Source: an uncultured Actinomycetes bacterium
Lineage (GTDB): Bacteria; Actinomycetota; Thermoleophilia; Miltoncostaeales; Miltoncostaeaceae
NCBI GenBank assembly: GCA_903896045.1
Contig: CAITWD010000026.1
Location: 1 to 44,208 of the forward strand
Direction: 5' to 3'
Length of the DNA: 44,208 nt
Below, in pieces: positions 9,310-18,164 of this stretch (position 1 is the first letter of the stretch; every line of letters starts with the position of its first letter). The notes beneath the pieces were generated by a model that was not told the origin of the DNA, searched no databases, and was given only the letters and a program-made list of their open reading frames with translations. Made by a program: the position numbers and the translations under genes.

Positions 9310-9801
9310 GTGATCGTCCTCGGAATTGACCCAGGCCTCGCCTCCACTGGCTACGGCGTCGTCGAACGTGAAAACAGCGTCTACCGAGTCCTCACCCATG
9401 GGGTGATTCGCACCACACCGACCACCCCACATGCCGAACGGCTTCTTGAGATTCATGATCACATTCGCGACGTGCTCGGCACATTTGCCGTACAGGGCGC
9501 AGCAATTGAATCCTGGTTTATTCATCCGGTCAGCAAAGCGGCGATGGGCATGGCCGAAACCCGTGGGGCGATTCAGATTGCCGTAGCGGCCGCGGGTGTG
9601 CCGATTACCGAATTCTCGCCGAACACCATCAAGCAGGCGGTCACTGGGAGTGGGCGAGCCAACAAGGATCAGGTGCGCAGCATGATTCAGCGAATCACGG
9701 GCGTTACCCCTGAGACCGACCACGCGGCAGACGCTATTGCTGCGGCGATCTGTCATATCTCAAGCTCTGGTCTGTCCCGGGCTATCCGGCAGTCCCGTTA
9801 G
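9310..9801 (+). CDS. ruvC: Holliday junction resolvase RuvC
   Basis: RuvC cuts Holliday junctions held by RuvAB during recombinational repair. The RNase H-like fold shows GIDPGLASTGYGVV with catalytic Asp7, AAIESWF with Glu67, and TDHAADAIAAAICH with His138/Asp141, matching the D-E-H-D set of bacterial RuvC. At 163 aa it is normal length. The start is GTG 15 nt after the yebC stop. ruvA and ruvB follow, so the whole resolvasome is encoded together. Confidence 0.96.
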   Translation: MIVLGIDPGLASTGYGVVERENSVYRVLTHGVIRTTPTTPHAERLLEIHDHIRDVLGTFAVQGAAIESWFIHPVSKAAMGMAETRGAIQIAVAAAGVPITEFSPNTIKQAVTGSGRANKDQVRSMIQRITGVTPETDHAADAIAAAICHISSSGLSRAIRQSR

Positions 9802-9812
9802 CCTCGAGCGCG

Positions 9813-10403
9813 ATGATTCGCTCTCTGCGCGGCACCCTGGCAACGCTTTCTTCCGACGGCATCGTGATCGATATCGGTGGGGTCGGGATGCTTGTGCACG
9901 TCTCGGCCGGCACACAACTTGGGTTGCCTCCTGCCGGAAGTACGGTGCAGCTCGAAACGCATCTTGTTGTGCGCGAAGACGCCCTTGATCTCTTTGGCTT
10001 TCTCGATACTGCAGAACGCGAGCTCTTTGTGGCGCTGACGGGCGTCAGCGGTGTCGGGCCGCGTACGGCGTTGGCTATTTGTGGCCTTGGGGGCGCGAGT
10101 GAGGTTGCCGGATTTATCGCGAGCGGCGACGTCGCGTCGCTCCAACGGGCGCCCGGGATCGGCAAACGCACAGCCGAACGCATTGTTTTGGATCTTCGGG
10201 ACCGCGTGGGTGGTGTCACCACCCCAGGGGTGCCGGGGAATCCTTCCCTGATCGCTGTGTCAGCAGATCTGGAGGTCCGCACCGCGCTTCTGGGTTTGGG
10301 ATTTCGTGATGATGAGATCTCGCACGCCCTTCTTGGTGTAGACACTGACGCTCCGGTCGACGAACGGGTCCGCCACGCTTTGAGTCAGTTGCGGACCCGC
10401 TAA
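9813..10403 (+). CDS. ruvA: Holliday junction branch-migration protein RuvA
   Basis: RuvA tetramers bind four-way junctions and load RuvB. Domain I is an OB fold ([23 protein letters not shown] start), domain II has helix-hairpin-helix motifs ([15 protein letters not shown] and [18 protein letters not shown]), and domain III (about residues 140-196) is the RuvB-contacting helical tail. The stop TAA overlaps the ruvB ATG (TAATG), so the two are translationally coupled. Confidence 0.97.
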   Translation: MIRSLRGTLATLSSDGIVIDIGGVGMLVHVSAGTQLGLPPAGSTVQLETHLVVREDALDLFGFLDTAERELFVALTGVSGVGPRTALAICGLGGASEVAGFIASGDVASLQRAPGIGKRTAERIVLDLRDRVGGVTTPGVPGNPSLIAVSADLEVRTALLGLGFRDDEISHALLGVDTDAPVDERVRHALSQLRTR

Positions 10404-11419
10404 TGGATGATGCGCGCCTGACGGATCCCGACGAAGGAATACGGGAGCGGGATTTTGATCGGGCGCTGCGCCCGTCCTCTCTTGCTGCATTCATCGGGCA
10501 ACATGATGCGCGAAAAAAACTTGAAATATTCCTTCGCGCAGCACGCGAACGAGAAGAAGCGCTTGATCACGTCCTTCTCGCCGGACCACCGGGACTTGGA
10601 AAAACTTCGCTGGCTCGAATCATCGCGACCGAACTCGGTGTGGGGTTCCACTCGACCAGTGGTCCGGTGATTGAGCGAAAAGGCGATCTGGCCGCAATTT
10701 TGACGGCGCTGCAACCCCATGACGTCCTGTTCGTCGATGAGATTCACCGGCTCGGAATCGCTGTTGAGGAGGTGCTTTATCCTGCGATGGAGGATTTCTC
10801 GCTCGATTTGGTCACCGGGCAAGGGCCCTCCGCAAATATTCTGAAAATCCCGCTGCCGCCATTCACGTTGATCGGCGCAACGACCAGAACCGGGTTGCTC
10901 TCGGCGCCACTGCTTGATCGCTTCGGTGTCGTAGAACGCCTCAACTATTACTCCTCTGAAGACCTCGCCCAAATCGTGCAGCGCTCAGCGAACCTTCTTG
11001 GCGTTTCGATTTCCTCAGATGGCGCGTCTGCCATCGGCGCTCGTTCGCGTGGGACCCCTCGGATCGCGAACCGACTCGTTCGGCGGATTCGCGACGTCGC
11101 ACAAGTCGATGGGATCACCAATATTGACGCCACGCATGCCGCACATGCGCTTGACGTGTTGTCGGTTGACTCACTTGGTCTCGAAGATCTCGACCGACGA
11201 ATCCTCGGCATTCTGACGAAGGGGTTCGAGGGGCGTCCTGTGGGGCTTGGCACGCTTGCCGATAGCGTCGGCGAATCTCCCGACACGATTGAAGATGTCT
11301 ACGAGCCCTATCTGCTCCAGGAGGGACTTATCGCGCGGACGCCTCGGGGGCGTATCGCAATGCCGAAGGCCTATCGTCACCTGGGGCTCGAGCCGCCAAG
11401 CGACGGGACGCTGTGGTAA
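10403..11419 (+). CDS. ruvB: Holliday junction branch-migration ATPase RuvB
   Basis: This AAA+ motor drives branch migration with RuvA. Walker A is GPPGLGKT (61-68), Walker B is VLFVDEIH (108-115), sensor 1 is IGATTRTG and the arginine-finger region is SAPLLDRFG. The C-terminal winged helix (about 255-338) includes [15 protein letters not shown] and ends in the typical [17 protein letters not shown]. Length 338 aa is standard. No T-tract terminator follows on this strand; the next gene cluster is convergent. Confidence 0.98.
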   Translation: MDDARLTDPDEGIRERDFDRALRPSSLAAFIGQHDARKKLEIFLRAAREREEALDHVLLAGPPGLGKTSLARIIATELGVGFHSTSGPVIERKGDLAAILTALQPHDVLFVDEIHRLGIAVEEVLYPAMEDFSLDLVTGQGPSANILKIPLPPFTLIGATTRTGLLSAPLLDRFGVVERLNYYSSEDLAQIVQRSANLLGVSISSDGASAIGARSRGTPRIANRLVRRIRDVAQVDGITNIDATHAAHALDVLSVDSLGLEDLDRRILGILTKGFEGRPVGLGTLADSVGESPDTIEDVYEPYLLQEGLIARTPRGRIAMPKAYRHLGLEPPSDGTLW

Positions 11420-11495
11420 CTGTCTGACCTGATCGGCGGTGTGATGTGGCCATGCCCACAGCCGGGGTGACGACACCGATGGGCGATCACGCAAC

Positions 11496-11526
11496 AAAAA
11501 AGCCCCCGCCGATATCGACGGGGGCC
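11496..11526 (-). terminator. Intrinsic terminator of the His-rich protein gene
   Basis: On the reverse strand the sequence reads GGCCCCCGTCG-ATATC-GGCGGGGGC followed by TTTTTTG. The GC-rich stem with a six-T run lies 37 nt after the stop codon of the reverse gene. It is the clearest classical rho-independent terminator in the window and, for ruvB on the other strand, lacks a T-tract. Confidence 0.8.
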
Positions 11527-11562
11527 AGTGATCACGCCGTGGCGAGAGAATTGGTGCGCGCG

Positions 11563-12489
11563 TTAACGCCGACGCTTGTTTTTTGGGAGACGGCCAGTTG
11601 GGACCGGCGCGGGAGCCGTATCGAGGGCGAGCGCGATGCGCTGGCCAATCAATCCAACTGCAACTGACGCAGGAATATAGGCAAGTGCGGCTGCATCCTG
11701 GATTGCGGCCTGTTCGGCGGAAGCGTATGCGGCAGCTGGTTCCTTCGCGTCCTTGAGTTCTATCATCGCAAGGCGCAGGGCTTGCACCTGCGCAGTGTCC
11801 TCGCACTTGGACATACCCAAGTGCTGGAGCTGATGCGCGATTTCTTTTTGTTGCGGGTCAATTGTCGCAGGCCCCGAGGTGAATGCCTCGTGAAGCAGCA
11901 TCAGGCCCGAGCGAGATGTGAACGTTCCCCCAGCTTGGCGCGCAATACGCCAGGCAATTTGGGCTTCCCAGGTATTCAGCGCCTCAGCATGCTGGCTGTA
12001 GACGACCTCGAGTAGCGCCTTATTGTGGGAATGCTCTTCCTCGTCATGATCGTGGTCATGATCGTGGTCATGATCGTGCTCGTGGTCATGTGCGACGGCG
12101 TCACGACAGACCGCACAGCCGCCTGGCAACCCGAGCGCCTCATGGGCGATGTCGTACAGCGGAGCGATTTCCTCGTCGTCGGCGTCATCATCGTCGCCGT
12201 CATCGGGTTCTGGTGATTCCGCCTCTGCGCGCAGCAAATCAAAGGCCTTTTCGATATCAAGGCGCTGATCGTCGCCACACGCATCATCGAGAAGGTCGGC
12301 TAACACCGGCGCAACATCAAGAGGCGTGCCGGCGGAGAGGCGCGCAATATCTCCATCGAGACTGCGCAGATTACGGAGAAGCGTCGGGGGGGCAGCGTCA
12401 AGACGGTTCAATAGATCGCCGCCAGGGGTGACTCCGGTCTGTTGCGCCAAGGAGCGCAGCAACCATTCCGCCAAAGACCATTCTTCCAA
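11563..12489 (-). CDS. Unrecognised His/Asp-rich, putatively metal-binding protein (308 aa)
   Basis: I do not recognise this family. The N-terminal third is helical (EEWSLAEWLLRSLAQQ). Residues 93-107 form an acidic stretch, C125-C128 is a CAVC motif, and residues 134-155 are a His/Asp tract (HDHEHDHDHDHD type) that would be expected to bind Zn, Ni or Co. The C-terminal 140 residues are Ala-rich and helical, end in basic KNKRRR, and show no signal peptide or TM segment, so the protein is probably cytoplasmic. The His tract is encoded by a 12-bp tandem repeat. The gene is reverse to ruvCAB and has its own terminator. His tracts also occur in metallochaperones and CDF transporters, but no other feature of those families is present. 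Confidence 0.72.
   Translation of the reverse strand: MEEWSLAEWLLRSLAQQTGVTPGGDLLNRLDAAPPTLLRNLRSLDGDIARLSAGTPLDVAPVLADLLDDACGDDQRLDIEKAFDLLRAEAESPEPDDGDDDDADDEEIAPLYDIAHEALGLPGGCAVCRDAVAHDHEHDHDHDHDHDHDEEEHSHNKALLEVVYSQHAEALNTWEAQIAWRIARQAGGTFTSRSGLMLLHEAFTSGPATIDPQQKEIAHQLQHLGMSKCEDTAQVQALRLAMIELKDAKEPAAAYASAEQAAIQDAAALAYIPASVAVGLIGQRIALALDTAPAPVPTGRLPKNKRRR
12043..12090 (+). repeat. 12-bp tandem repeat encoding the His-Asp tract
   Basis: GTCATGATCGTG occurs three times exactly at 12043-12054, 12055-12066 and 12067-12078, followed by a degenerate half-copy pair (CTCGTG GTCATG) to 12090. On the reverse strand each unit encodes His-Asp-His-Asp. Being a multiple of three, copy-number slippage would change tract length without a frameshift. 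Confidence 0.9.
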
Positions 12490-12617
12490 CGTAACCCTCC
12501 GTCACGATATTTACGAACCCATCGCCTGCAGATGTCCAGGCCGATCCCATGGTGTCACACGACACACCTGGCAAAGAAGTTCCCCGCTCAACGACGATCA
12601 CCTGCCGCACCTAGCCG

Positions 12618-13817
12618 CTACTGCTGCACATCCGCGTCCAGAGAGAGGTCAACGCCTTTGCTTTCGAGCACTTCGCGGTAGATCGCCTCGACACGCTCGG
12701 CGACGATCGGCCAGGAGTAACGCGTTTCCGCGATCATCCTCCCTTGCGCGCCCCATTCGCGCTGCAATCGACGGTCTCCCAACACTTTTGTGAGGCCATC
12801 GGCAAGCGCGGTTGGATCGTCACCGGTGACAAATTCGCCAGGCGCGCCATCCCTGATCACCTGTCGAAATCCGATGTTGTCCGCACAGACGATCGGGATC
12901 CCGCTCGCAAAGCCTTCCAGCAGAACCACACCAAACGATGCGAGCGTGCAGGGCGCAGCAAGCACCGTCGCATTTCGGTAGATCTCCGGACGCTCCTCGT
13001 TGAGGAGTCCCAGCCATTCGATCCGATCCCACACGCCAGCGCGGCGTGCTTGGCGCTCGTACATCGGGCGGGCCGGCCCATCACCAATCACCTGGACACG
13101 AAAGTCAATTCCGCGATCAACGAGGATTCGCGCTGCATCGATCAACGTTCCGAGACCGTTCCGGGGATCGAACCGGCCAACAAACAGAATCCGGGGGGTC
13201 TCCTGTGTTTCGGGAACGTCATGGCGCGGCGAAAAGAAATCAATGTCGATGCCATTGGGAACAATGTCGAAGTCCTCATTCGGAAAATATTGCTCCAAGG
13301 AGTCAATGCAGGCCCGCGACACGGCGATTTTGCGATCCATGTTGCCCAATGCGGTTGCCACATATTGATGGAGCACCCTGTAGGCAATGTGTCCGCCGTC
13401 AAAGTATGTGTGAAAGGTCCCCACCGTGCACAACGCCTTGGATGACCGCAGCGACCACAACGGCAGGCATGGCGCCGCAAGACCCTGTGCATGCACGACA
13501 TCCATAGGAGCCTGCACCCGCGCCAGACGACGTTTCAGTGCGGGTCCGGCAGAGACTCGTGCAATTGACCCATTCGAGACGACGGGGAGCGAGCGACCGA
13601 TGCGGACGGTGCGATACCCGGCGTCCTGCGCATGGGCCCGATCGATCACGTCCTCATCATGGCGATGTTTGCGATGTTGCCGGGACGTCACCACGGTGAC
13701 GTCGTGGCCACGATGGGCGAGTTCACGTGACAGGAAATGCACGTGCTCAGAAATACCACCAAGTACTGGATAGGCGTATTCGGTCACCATCGCGATGCGC
13801 AACGGGCGGATCATCAT
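12618..13817 (-). CDS. GT4-family glycosyltransferase, PimA-like
   Basis: This retaining GT-B glycosyltransferase probably uses a nucleotide-sugar donor and a lipid or envelope acceptor at the inner membrane face. The N-terminal acceptor domain has MVTEYAYPVLGGISEHVHFL and TVGTFHTYFDGG; the middle has IVPNGIDIDFFSP and ILFVGRFDPRNG; the donor site has EGFASGIPIVCADNIGFRQVI with the E-x7-E-like acceptor loop of GT4. The overall pattern resembles phosphatidylinositol mannosyltransferases (PimA). The start is one of two consecutive ATGs (13817 or 13814) after AAGGA, and overlaps the stop of the upstream PAP2 gene, so the two are coupled. The open frame reaches 13928 but that part has no family features. 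Acceptor identity is inference. Confidence 0.85.
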   Translation of the reverse strand: MMIRPLRIAMVTEYAYPVLGGISEHVHFLSRELAHRGHDVTVVTSRQHRKHRHDEDVIDRAHAQDAGYRTVRIGRSLPVVSNGSIARVSAGPALKRRLARVQAPMDVVHAQGLAAPCLPLWSLRSSKALCTVGTFHTYFDGGHIAYRVLHQYVATALGNMDRKIAVSRACIDSLEQYFPNEDFDIVPNGIDIDFFSPRHDVPETQETPRILFVGRFDPRNGLGTLIDAARILVDRGIDFRVQVIGDGPARPMYERQARRAGVWDRIEWLGLLNEERPEIYRNATVLAAPCTLASFGVVLLEGFASGIPIVCADNIGFRQVIRDGAPGEFVTGDDPTALADGLTKVLGDRRLQREWGAQGRMIAETRYSWPIVAERVEAIYREVLESKGVDLSLDADVQQ

Positions 13818-14674
13818 TGTCCTTGACTGGAGGTAGGAGCATCGCCGAGGGTATCGACCGGTTCGGACCCCGAGATTGTTTGCCAGGGGCGCAACACGTC
13901 CCGGCCTGTCAACGCGTGGACGATCCACAGCGCGATGAGCACAGTCGCAATCCCGCCAACACCATCAAGCAGATAATGGTTGGCGGTCGCCATGGTGACC
14001 CATGCCATCCATATGGGAAGTAGCCACCACAAATATTTGCGAGATCCGGGTCGGTGCGTCAGGAGCACAAGCGCGCATGCAAACAAGAACGATTGCCCGA
14101 TGTGAAGCGATGGCATCGCGGCATAGTCGTTACGCAGAGACTGAAACCAATTCAGCGCCCCACCGAGGCGCAGCGCATGCTGGGTTGTGTCGACCACACC
14201 ATTGAGTGCAAACCGCGGCGGCGCCAGTGGGGCCACCCAAAACACGGTAACGGCGAGGATGTGGGTGGTCCAAAACCAATTGCGCAAAAATGCATAATGC
14301 GCGCGCCAGCGGAACCACACCACAACAAAGAATGCGACAAACAAGGGGGTATACGCCAGGGTGTAGTACCACGTCGTCGCGAACCGGCCCCCGGGGATGG
14401 AGTCGGTGAGCTGCTGCACGCCCGATTCAATGGCGATATGCATGAACTTCTCTGCAGAAACGATGTGGTGTGCGGAAGAAAAGGCCGATTGCACCCGCTG
14501 ACCATGAGGGGCCACCAAGAGCCGCAGGCCCTCATAGACAAGGTCCAGAACCACCATGAAGATGATCTCAAGGGGCAATGGCCATGCTGCGCGCGCGGCC
14601 CGTGCGCGCAGTGAAAGCGCAGGCGTATCCATTGCGTTGGAAACTAGCAGTGCCCGTACCGGGTCTGCGTCCAC
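13814..14674 (-). CDS. PAP2-superfamily membrane protein (Aur1/inositolphosphotransferase-like)
   Basis: This integral membrane phosphatase or phosphotransferase has about six hydrophobic helices. It contains AAMPSLHIGQS (PSxH, motif C2) and TANHYLLDGVGG (H-x3-D, motif C3), but no KxxxxxxRP motif C1, the pattern of the PAP2_3/Aur1-like branch that transfers lipid phosphate headgroups. The helix just before the PSLH motif is preceded by PLAPPRF, also usual in this branch. It is coupled to the downstream glycosyltransferase by a 4-nt overlap, which suggests a joint role in glycolipid or phospho-lipid headgroup synthesis. The start (GTG 14674 or ATG 14632) is not settled. It is divergent from yajC. 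Confidence 0.8.
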   Translation of the reverse strand: MDADPVRALLVSNAMDTPALSLRARAARAAWPLPLEIIFMVVLDLVYEGLRLLVAPHGQRVQSAFSSAHHIVSAEKFMHIAIESGVQQLTDSIPGGRFATTWYYTLAYTPLFVAFFVVVWFRWRAHYAFLRNWFWTTHILAVTVFWVAPLAPPRFALNGVVDTTQHALRLGGALNWFQSLRNDYAAMPSLHIGQSFLFACALVLLTHRPGSRKYLWWLLPIWMAWVTMATANHYLLDGVGGIATVLIALWIVHALTGRDVLRPWQTISGSEPVDTLGDAPTSSQGQ

Positions 14675-14792
14675 GACGATCCGCGCCGAACAGTCACAAT
14701 GCCGATGTCATCCCATACCCAAGACCAGGGAGATATCGAGACCCTCTGCTATCTTCCGCACGTCAACATCCCCTTAAACGAAGGCCGTGCAC

Positions 14793-15107
14793 GTGGGCGG
14801 ATCGACCCTCATTATTGTCTATATCGCAATCTTCGTCGGGATTATTTATCTCTTCGCGGTGATGCCACAACGACGTTTGCGTCGTGCACAAGCACAACTG
14901 ATGACCAAGCTGCATGTCGGAGTAGAGATCATCACCACTGGTGGTCTCTATGGGACAGTGACGGAGATTGAGGATGGAGACACCCTCTTGATCGAAGTCG
15001 CCGAAGACACCGAAGTGCGTATCGCCAAAGCCGCGATCTCACGGATTCTCGACGACGCGTCGGTTGCGTTGTCGCCGCCATCCGAGTCATCAGAATCGCC
15101 TGAATAA
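14793..15107 (+). CDS. yajC: Preprotein translocase accessory subunit YajC
   Basis: YajC is a small single-pass membrane protein found with SecDF and SecYEG. It has an N-terminal TM (STLIIVYIAIFVGIIYLFAV), then MPQRRLRRAQAQ and the conserved VGVEIITTGGLYGTVTEI core. GTG at 14793 lies 9 nt after GAAGG and is preferred; GTG at 14787 in the same frame is only 3 nt after it. The C-terminal tail is Ser/Pro-rich. secDF starts 3 nt downstream, so they form one operon. Confidence 0.93.
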   Translation: MGGSTLIIVYIAIFVGIIYLFAVMPQRRLRRAQAQLMTKLHVGVEIITTGGLYGTVTEIEDGDTLLIEVAEDTEVRIAKAAISRILDDASVALSPPSESSESPE

Positions 15108-15110
15108 CCG

Positions 15111-17951
15111 ATGGCTCGCCGCCGGCGCTCACTTCTCCTTTTACTCCTCGTCGTTGGGCTCACGCTCGGATCGCTCGTGGCGATCGCAGTGCGACCAGTC
15201 GTACTTGGCTTGGATCTGCGGGGCGGCGTGCAGGTCATCCTGCAAGGACGCCCGACCGTCGACTCCCAAGTGAATGCCGCATCGATTCAGCGTTCGGTAA
15301 ACATCATCACCAATCGTGTTGATGCATTTGGTGTTGCGTCGCCGACGATTCAAACTCAGGGCACCGACCAGATCGTGGTGCAACTTCCCGGGGTCAAGAA
15401 CCCGAATCAAGTGGTCACCGATCTGATCAAGCCGGCGCAACTGACCTTTTATGACTATCAAAACAATGTCGTTGCAGGCACGCCATCTCCGAGTCTCTAC
15501 AAAGAAGTTCTGCAAGCGCAGAAAACTCATGTCAACGCAGCCAGCCAAGGTGCTGAGACCCTCTTCGCGTTTGACCGCCACACGCATCTGCTCACCGCGG
15601 GCCCTGAGCCGATTACCGTGGGACAAACCAGAGCCCAAGCGATTGCAGCCCTCAGAGATAAGGTCGAGTCCGGAAACCTGAAGTTCTCGAATCAGATCAT
15701 CGAATCCGTACCAAAGGGTTTGACGATTGTCAGTCAGGTACAGACGCTCGGCACCGGTGCGACTGCGTCATACACCTCGTATTCCATTTTCCAGGATCGT
15801 CCCGCGCTGACGGGGGCGGACATCAGCTCCGCGTCGGTCCTCGCCAACCTTGGTAACGGGGGTTCTGGTCAACCCGTCGTGACAATGCAATTCACCAGCG
15901 CCGGGGCGCAAAAGTTCCAAAATGTCACTCGGACGCTTGCCATCCGCGGCAAATTAGTCCAGCAGCTCCAATCCTTTGCGGTAGTGCTTGACGGCACGCT
16001 AGTGACGAATCCCACCATCGATTACAACCAATATCCGCTCGGGATTGATGCCAGCAATGGGGCCCAGATCGAAGGAAACTTCTCCCAGTCTCGCGCCCAA
16101 ACGCTCGCCGATCAGCTGAATTCCGGTGCGATTCCGATCCGTCTTGATGTGATCAGCGAGAGCCAGGTCTCTGCCACGCTCGGCGCGCAATCACTGCACG
16201 ATGGACTCGTGGCGGGGATTATTGGCCTGGCGCTGGTGCTGATCTTTTTACTTGTGTACTACCGCGCGCTCGGCGTGATTGCTGCGCTTGGGCTGTTGAT
16301 CTATGCAGCGCTCTTCTACGCCGTTGTCGTCTTATGGCCGATTACCCTCACCCTCCCAGGTATTGCTGGTGTCATCCTCACGATTGGTATCTCGGCAGAT
16401 GCCAACGTGGTGATCTTTGAACGCGTGCGGGAAGAGGCGCGTTCTGGTAAATCTGCCTACGCAGCACTGTCGGCCGGATACCGCCGAGGTCTCGCGGCCA
16501 TCATCGACGCCAATGTCGTGACCCTCTTTACGGCAATCATCGTGTTCATGTTCGCCACCGCAGGCCCGAAGGGATTTGCTTTCACCCTCGGCGTTGGTGT
16601 GCTCTTGTCGCTGTTTACTGCAGTGATTGCCACCCGGGCAATCTTCGGGATCATGCTCGAGACCTCGATCATCGGTGAAGAGCGTGTCATGGGCCTCAAA
16701 CAAGGCCGCGTCTTTACCTTCGATTGGGTGAGCCGTTGGCGCTGGTGGCTGGCCATCTCAACGATCCCGGTCGGCATCGGCTTGATCTGGCTCAGCGTGT
16801 TCGGTCTTCATCTAGGACTGGACTTCACGAGCGGGACACGCATCAGCGCGACGCTTAATCAAGCCGCATCAGTGGAGAATGTTCGCAAGGTCGTGACAAC
16901 CGCTGGTTTCCCCGATGCGAATGTTCAGACGACAACACAGGTCGTGCGTGGGAAGACGGTCGATGGGATTCAGATTGAAACCAAGGCCCTGACTCCGAAA
17001 CAAGAGACGGTTTTGCGTCAATCGCTCGACGCAAAATTTGGCGTCAATAACGCCACCTACTCACTCACCTCCGTTGGGCCCACATTCGGCCGCGAGGTGA
17101 TCAAGAACGCCATCTACGCAATCATTCTCAGCTTTATTGTGGTGCTTCTATATCTGGCGATTCGGTTTGAATATCGCCTTGCACTACCCGCGATGCTTTC
17201 CGTTGTGCACGACGTCGCCTTGACGATTGGTGTCTATGCGATTACCGGACGACAGGTCACCAGCGATACCGTCGCCGCATTGCTGACGATCCTCGGGTAT
17301 TCCCTCTACGACGTCGTGATCGTGTTTGACCGGCTGCGAGAAAACACACCGCTGATGCGCGGGTCCCGTTACAAGGATGTCGTGAACCGTTCGATCAACG
17401 AAACAATCACGCGTTCTGTCATCACATCGCTGATTACCTTAATCCCGGTACTCTGCCTCTACATCTTTGGAGGCCCGACGCTTGGCGATTTTTCGTTCGC
17501 GCTGCTCGTTGGAATCCTGTCCGGAGGTGTGTCATCGATCGTAATTTCCGCTCCGCTTGCGTCCTATTGGAAAGAGCGCCAGCCGGACGCCAAAAAGCGC
17601 CAGGCACGTCAAGCGCGTAAATCGCAGCGGATCGATCGGGATTCCGATGTGGTCGATACCGCCGCGCTCGCACGGGCCGAACAAGAGGTCGCCGGACTGC
17701 CCGAGCTTTCGGCGGCGCCGCCGATGCAGATCGAACCAGCTGCACAGACGCCACAATCCATCGTCGAGGCAGTCGAGGTTGAAACTCTTCCAGCGCTGCC
17801 GCAGATTTCTGCACAGGAGACCACGGCAACTGAATCTGAGGAGGTGTCCAATACCTCTGCACAGGACGACGGGACACCCGTGCCTCCACTTCCGCCGACC
17901 GCTCCGCGCGAGCGCCGGCACCATCGAGCACAGGAGCGCAAGCGGCGGTAG
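15111..17951 (+). CDS. secDF: Protein translocase SecDF, fused single chain (946 aa)
   Basis: SecDF uses proton flow to pull preproteins through SecYEG on the outer membrane face. The SecD half starts with an N-terminal TM and VLGLDLRGGVQ (residues 31-41), followed by a large P1 domain and TMs 2-6 near 365-520 with GIAGVILTIGISADANVVIFERVREE. The SecF half begins near residue 540 with LHLGLDFTSGTRIS at about 565-578 and its own TM set with LTILGYSLYDVVIVFDRLREN. Residues about 830-946 form a hydrophilic, Ala/Pro/Glu-rich tail ending in basic ERRHHRAQERKRR, longer than usual. Fusion is known in Bacillus, whereas most actinobacteria have separate secD and secF. No frameshift or internal stop separates the halves. 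Confidence 0.96.
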   Translation: MARRRRSLLLLLLVVGLTLGSLVAIAVRPVVLGLDLRGGVQVILQGRPTVDSQVNAASIQRSVNIITNRVDAFGVASPTIQTQGTDQIVVQLPGVKNPNQVVTDLIKPAQLTFYDYQNNVVAGTPSPSLYKEVLQAQKTHVNAASQGAETLFAFDRHTHLLTAGPEPITVGQTRAQAIAALRDKVESGNLKFSNQIIESVPKGLTIVSQVQTLGTGATASYTSYSIFQDRPALTGADISSASVLANLGNGGSGQPVVTMQFTSAGAQKFQNVTRTLAIRGKLVQQLQSFAVVLDGTLVTNPTIDYNQYPLGIDASNGAQIEGNFSQSRAQTLADQLNSGAIPIRLDVISESQVSATLGAQSLHDGLVAGIIGLALVLIFLLVYYRALGVIAALGLLIYAALFYAVVVLWPITLTLPGIAGVILTIGISADANVVIFERVREEARSGKSAYAALSAGYRRGLAAIIDANVVTLFTAIIVFMFATAGPKGFAFTLGVGVLLSLFTAVIATRAIFGIMLETSIIGEERVMGLKQGRVFTFDWVSRWRWWLAISTIPVGIGLIWLSVFGLHLGLDFTSGTRISATLNQAASVENVRKVVTTAGFPDANVQTTTQVVRGKTVDGIQIETKALTPKQETVLRQSLDAKFGVNNATYSLTSVGPTFGREVIKNAIYAIILSFIVVLLYLAIRFEYRLALPAMLSVVHDVALTIGVYAITGRQVTSDTVAALLTILGYSLYDVVIVFDRLRENTPLMRGSRYKDVVNRSINETITRSVITSLITLIPVLCLYIFGGPTLGDFSFALLVGILSGGVSSIVISAPLASYWKERQPDAKKRQARQARKSQRIDRDSDVVDTAALARAEQEVAGLPELSAAPPMQIEPAAQTPQSIVEAVEVETLPALPQISAQETTATESEEVSNTSAQDDGTPVPPLPPTAPRERRHHRAQERKRR

Positions 17952-18164
17952 CTCGTGCTGTTTTGCACCGTTTTTGGTCGCGTCGCACAGCGCAACCCCT
18001 CCCGAGGTGGTGGTAATGATGGCTACTTGCTTGGGGTAACACTGGACCTTCCGGCGGGCGACAACGTCGCGAGGCGCCGCCATAATGCCGGTGAGTAGTC
18101 CGAGCACTTCACAAACTGCGTCGTAGAGCGGCGCAGCTGGGATGAGGTGCTCACCGAGGGAAAG

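Noticed and set aside
12043-12090. CRISPR-like repeat
   Set aside because: The 12-bp units are contiguous with no spacers and lie within a coding frame as His-Asp codons, so this is a tandem coding repeat.
12618-14674. Phage or mobile island inserted between ruvB and yajC
   Set aside because: No integrase, transposase, direct repeats or composition break was seen; the reverse orientation alone does not show transfer.
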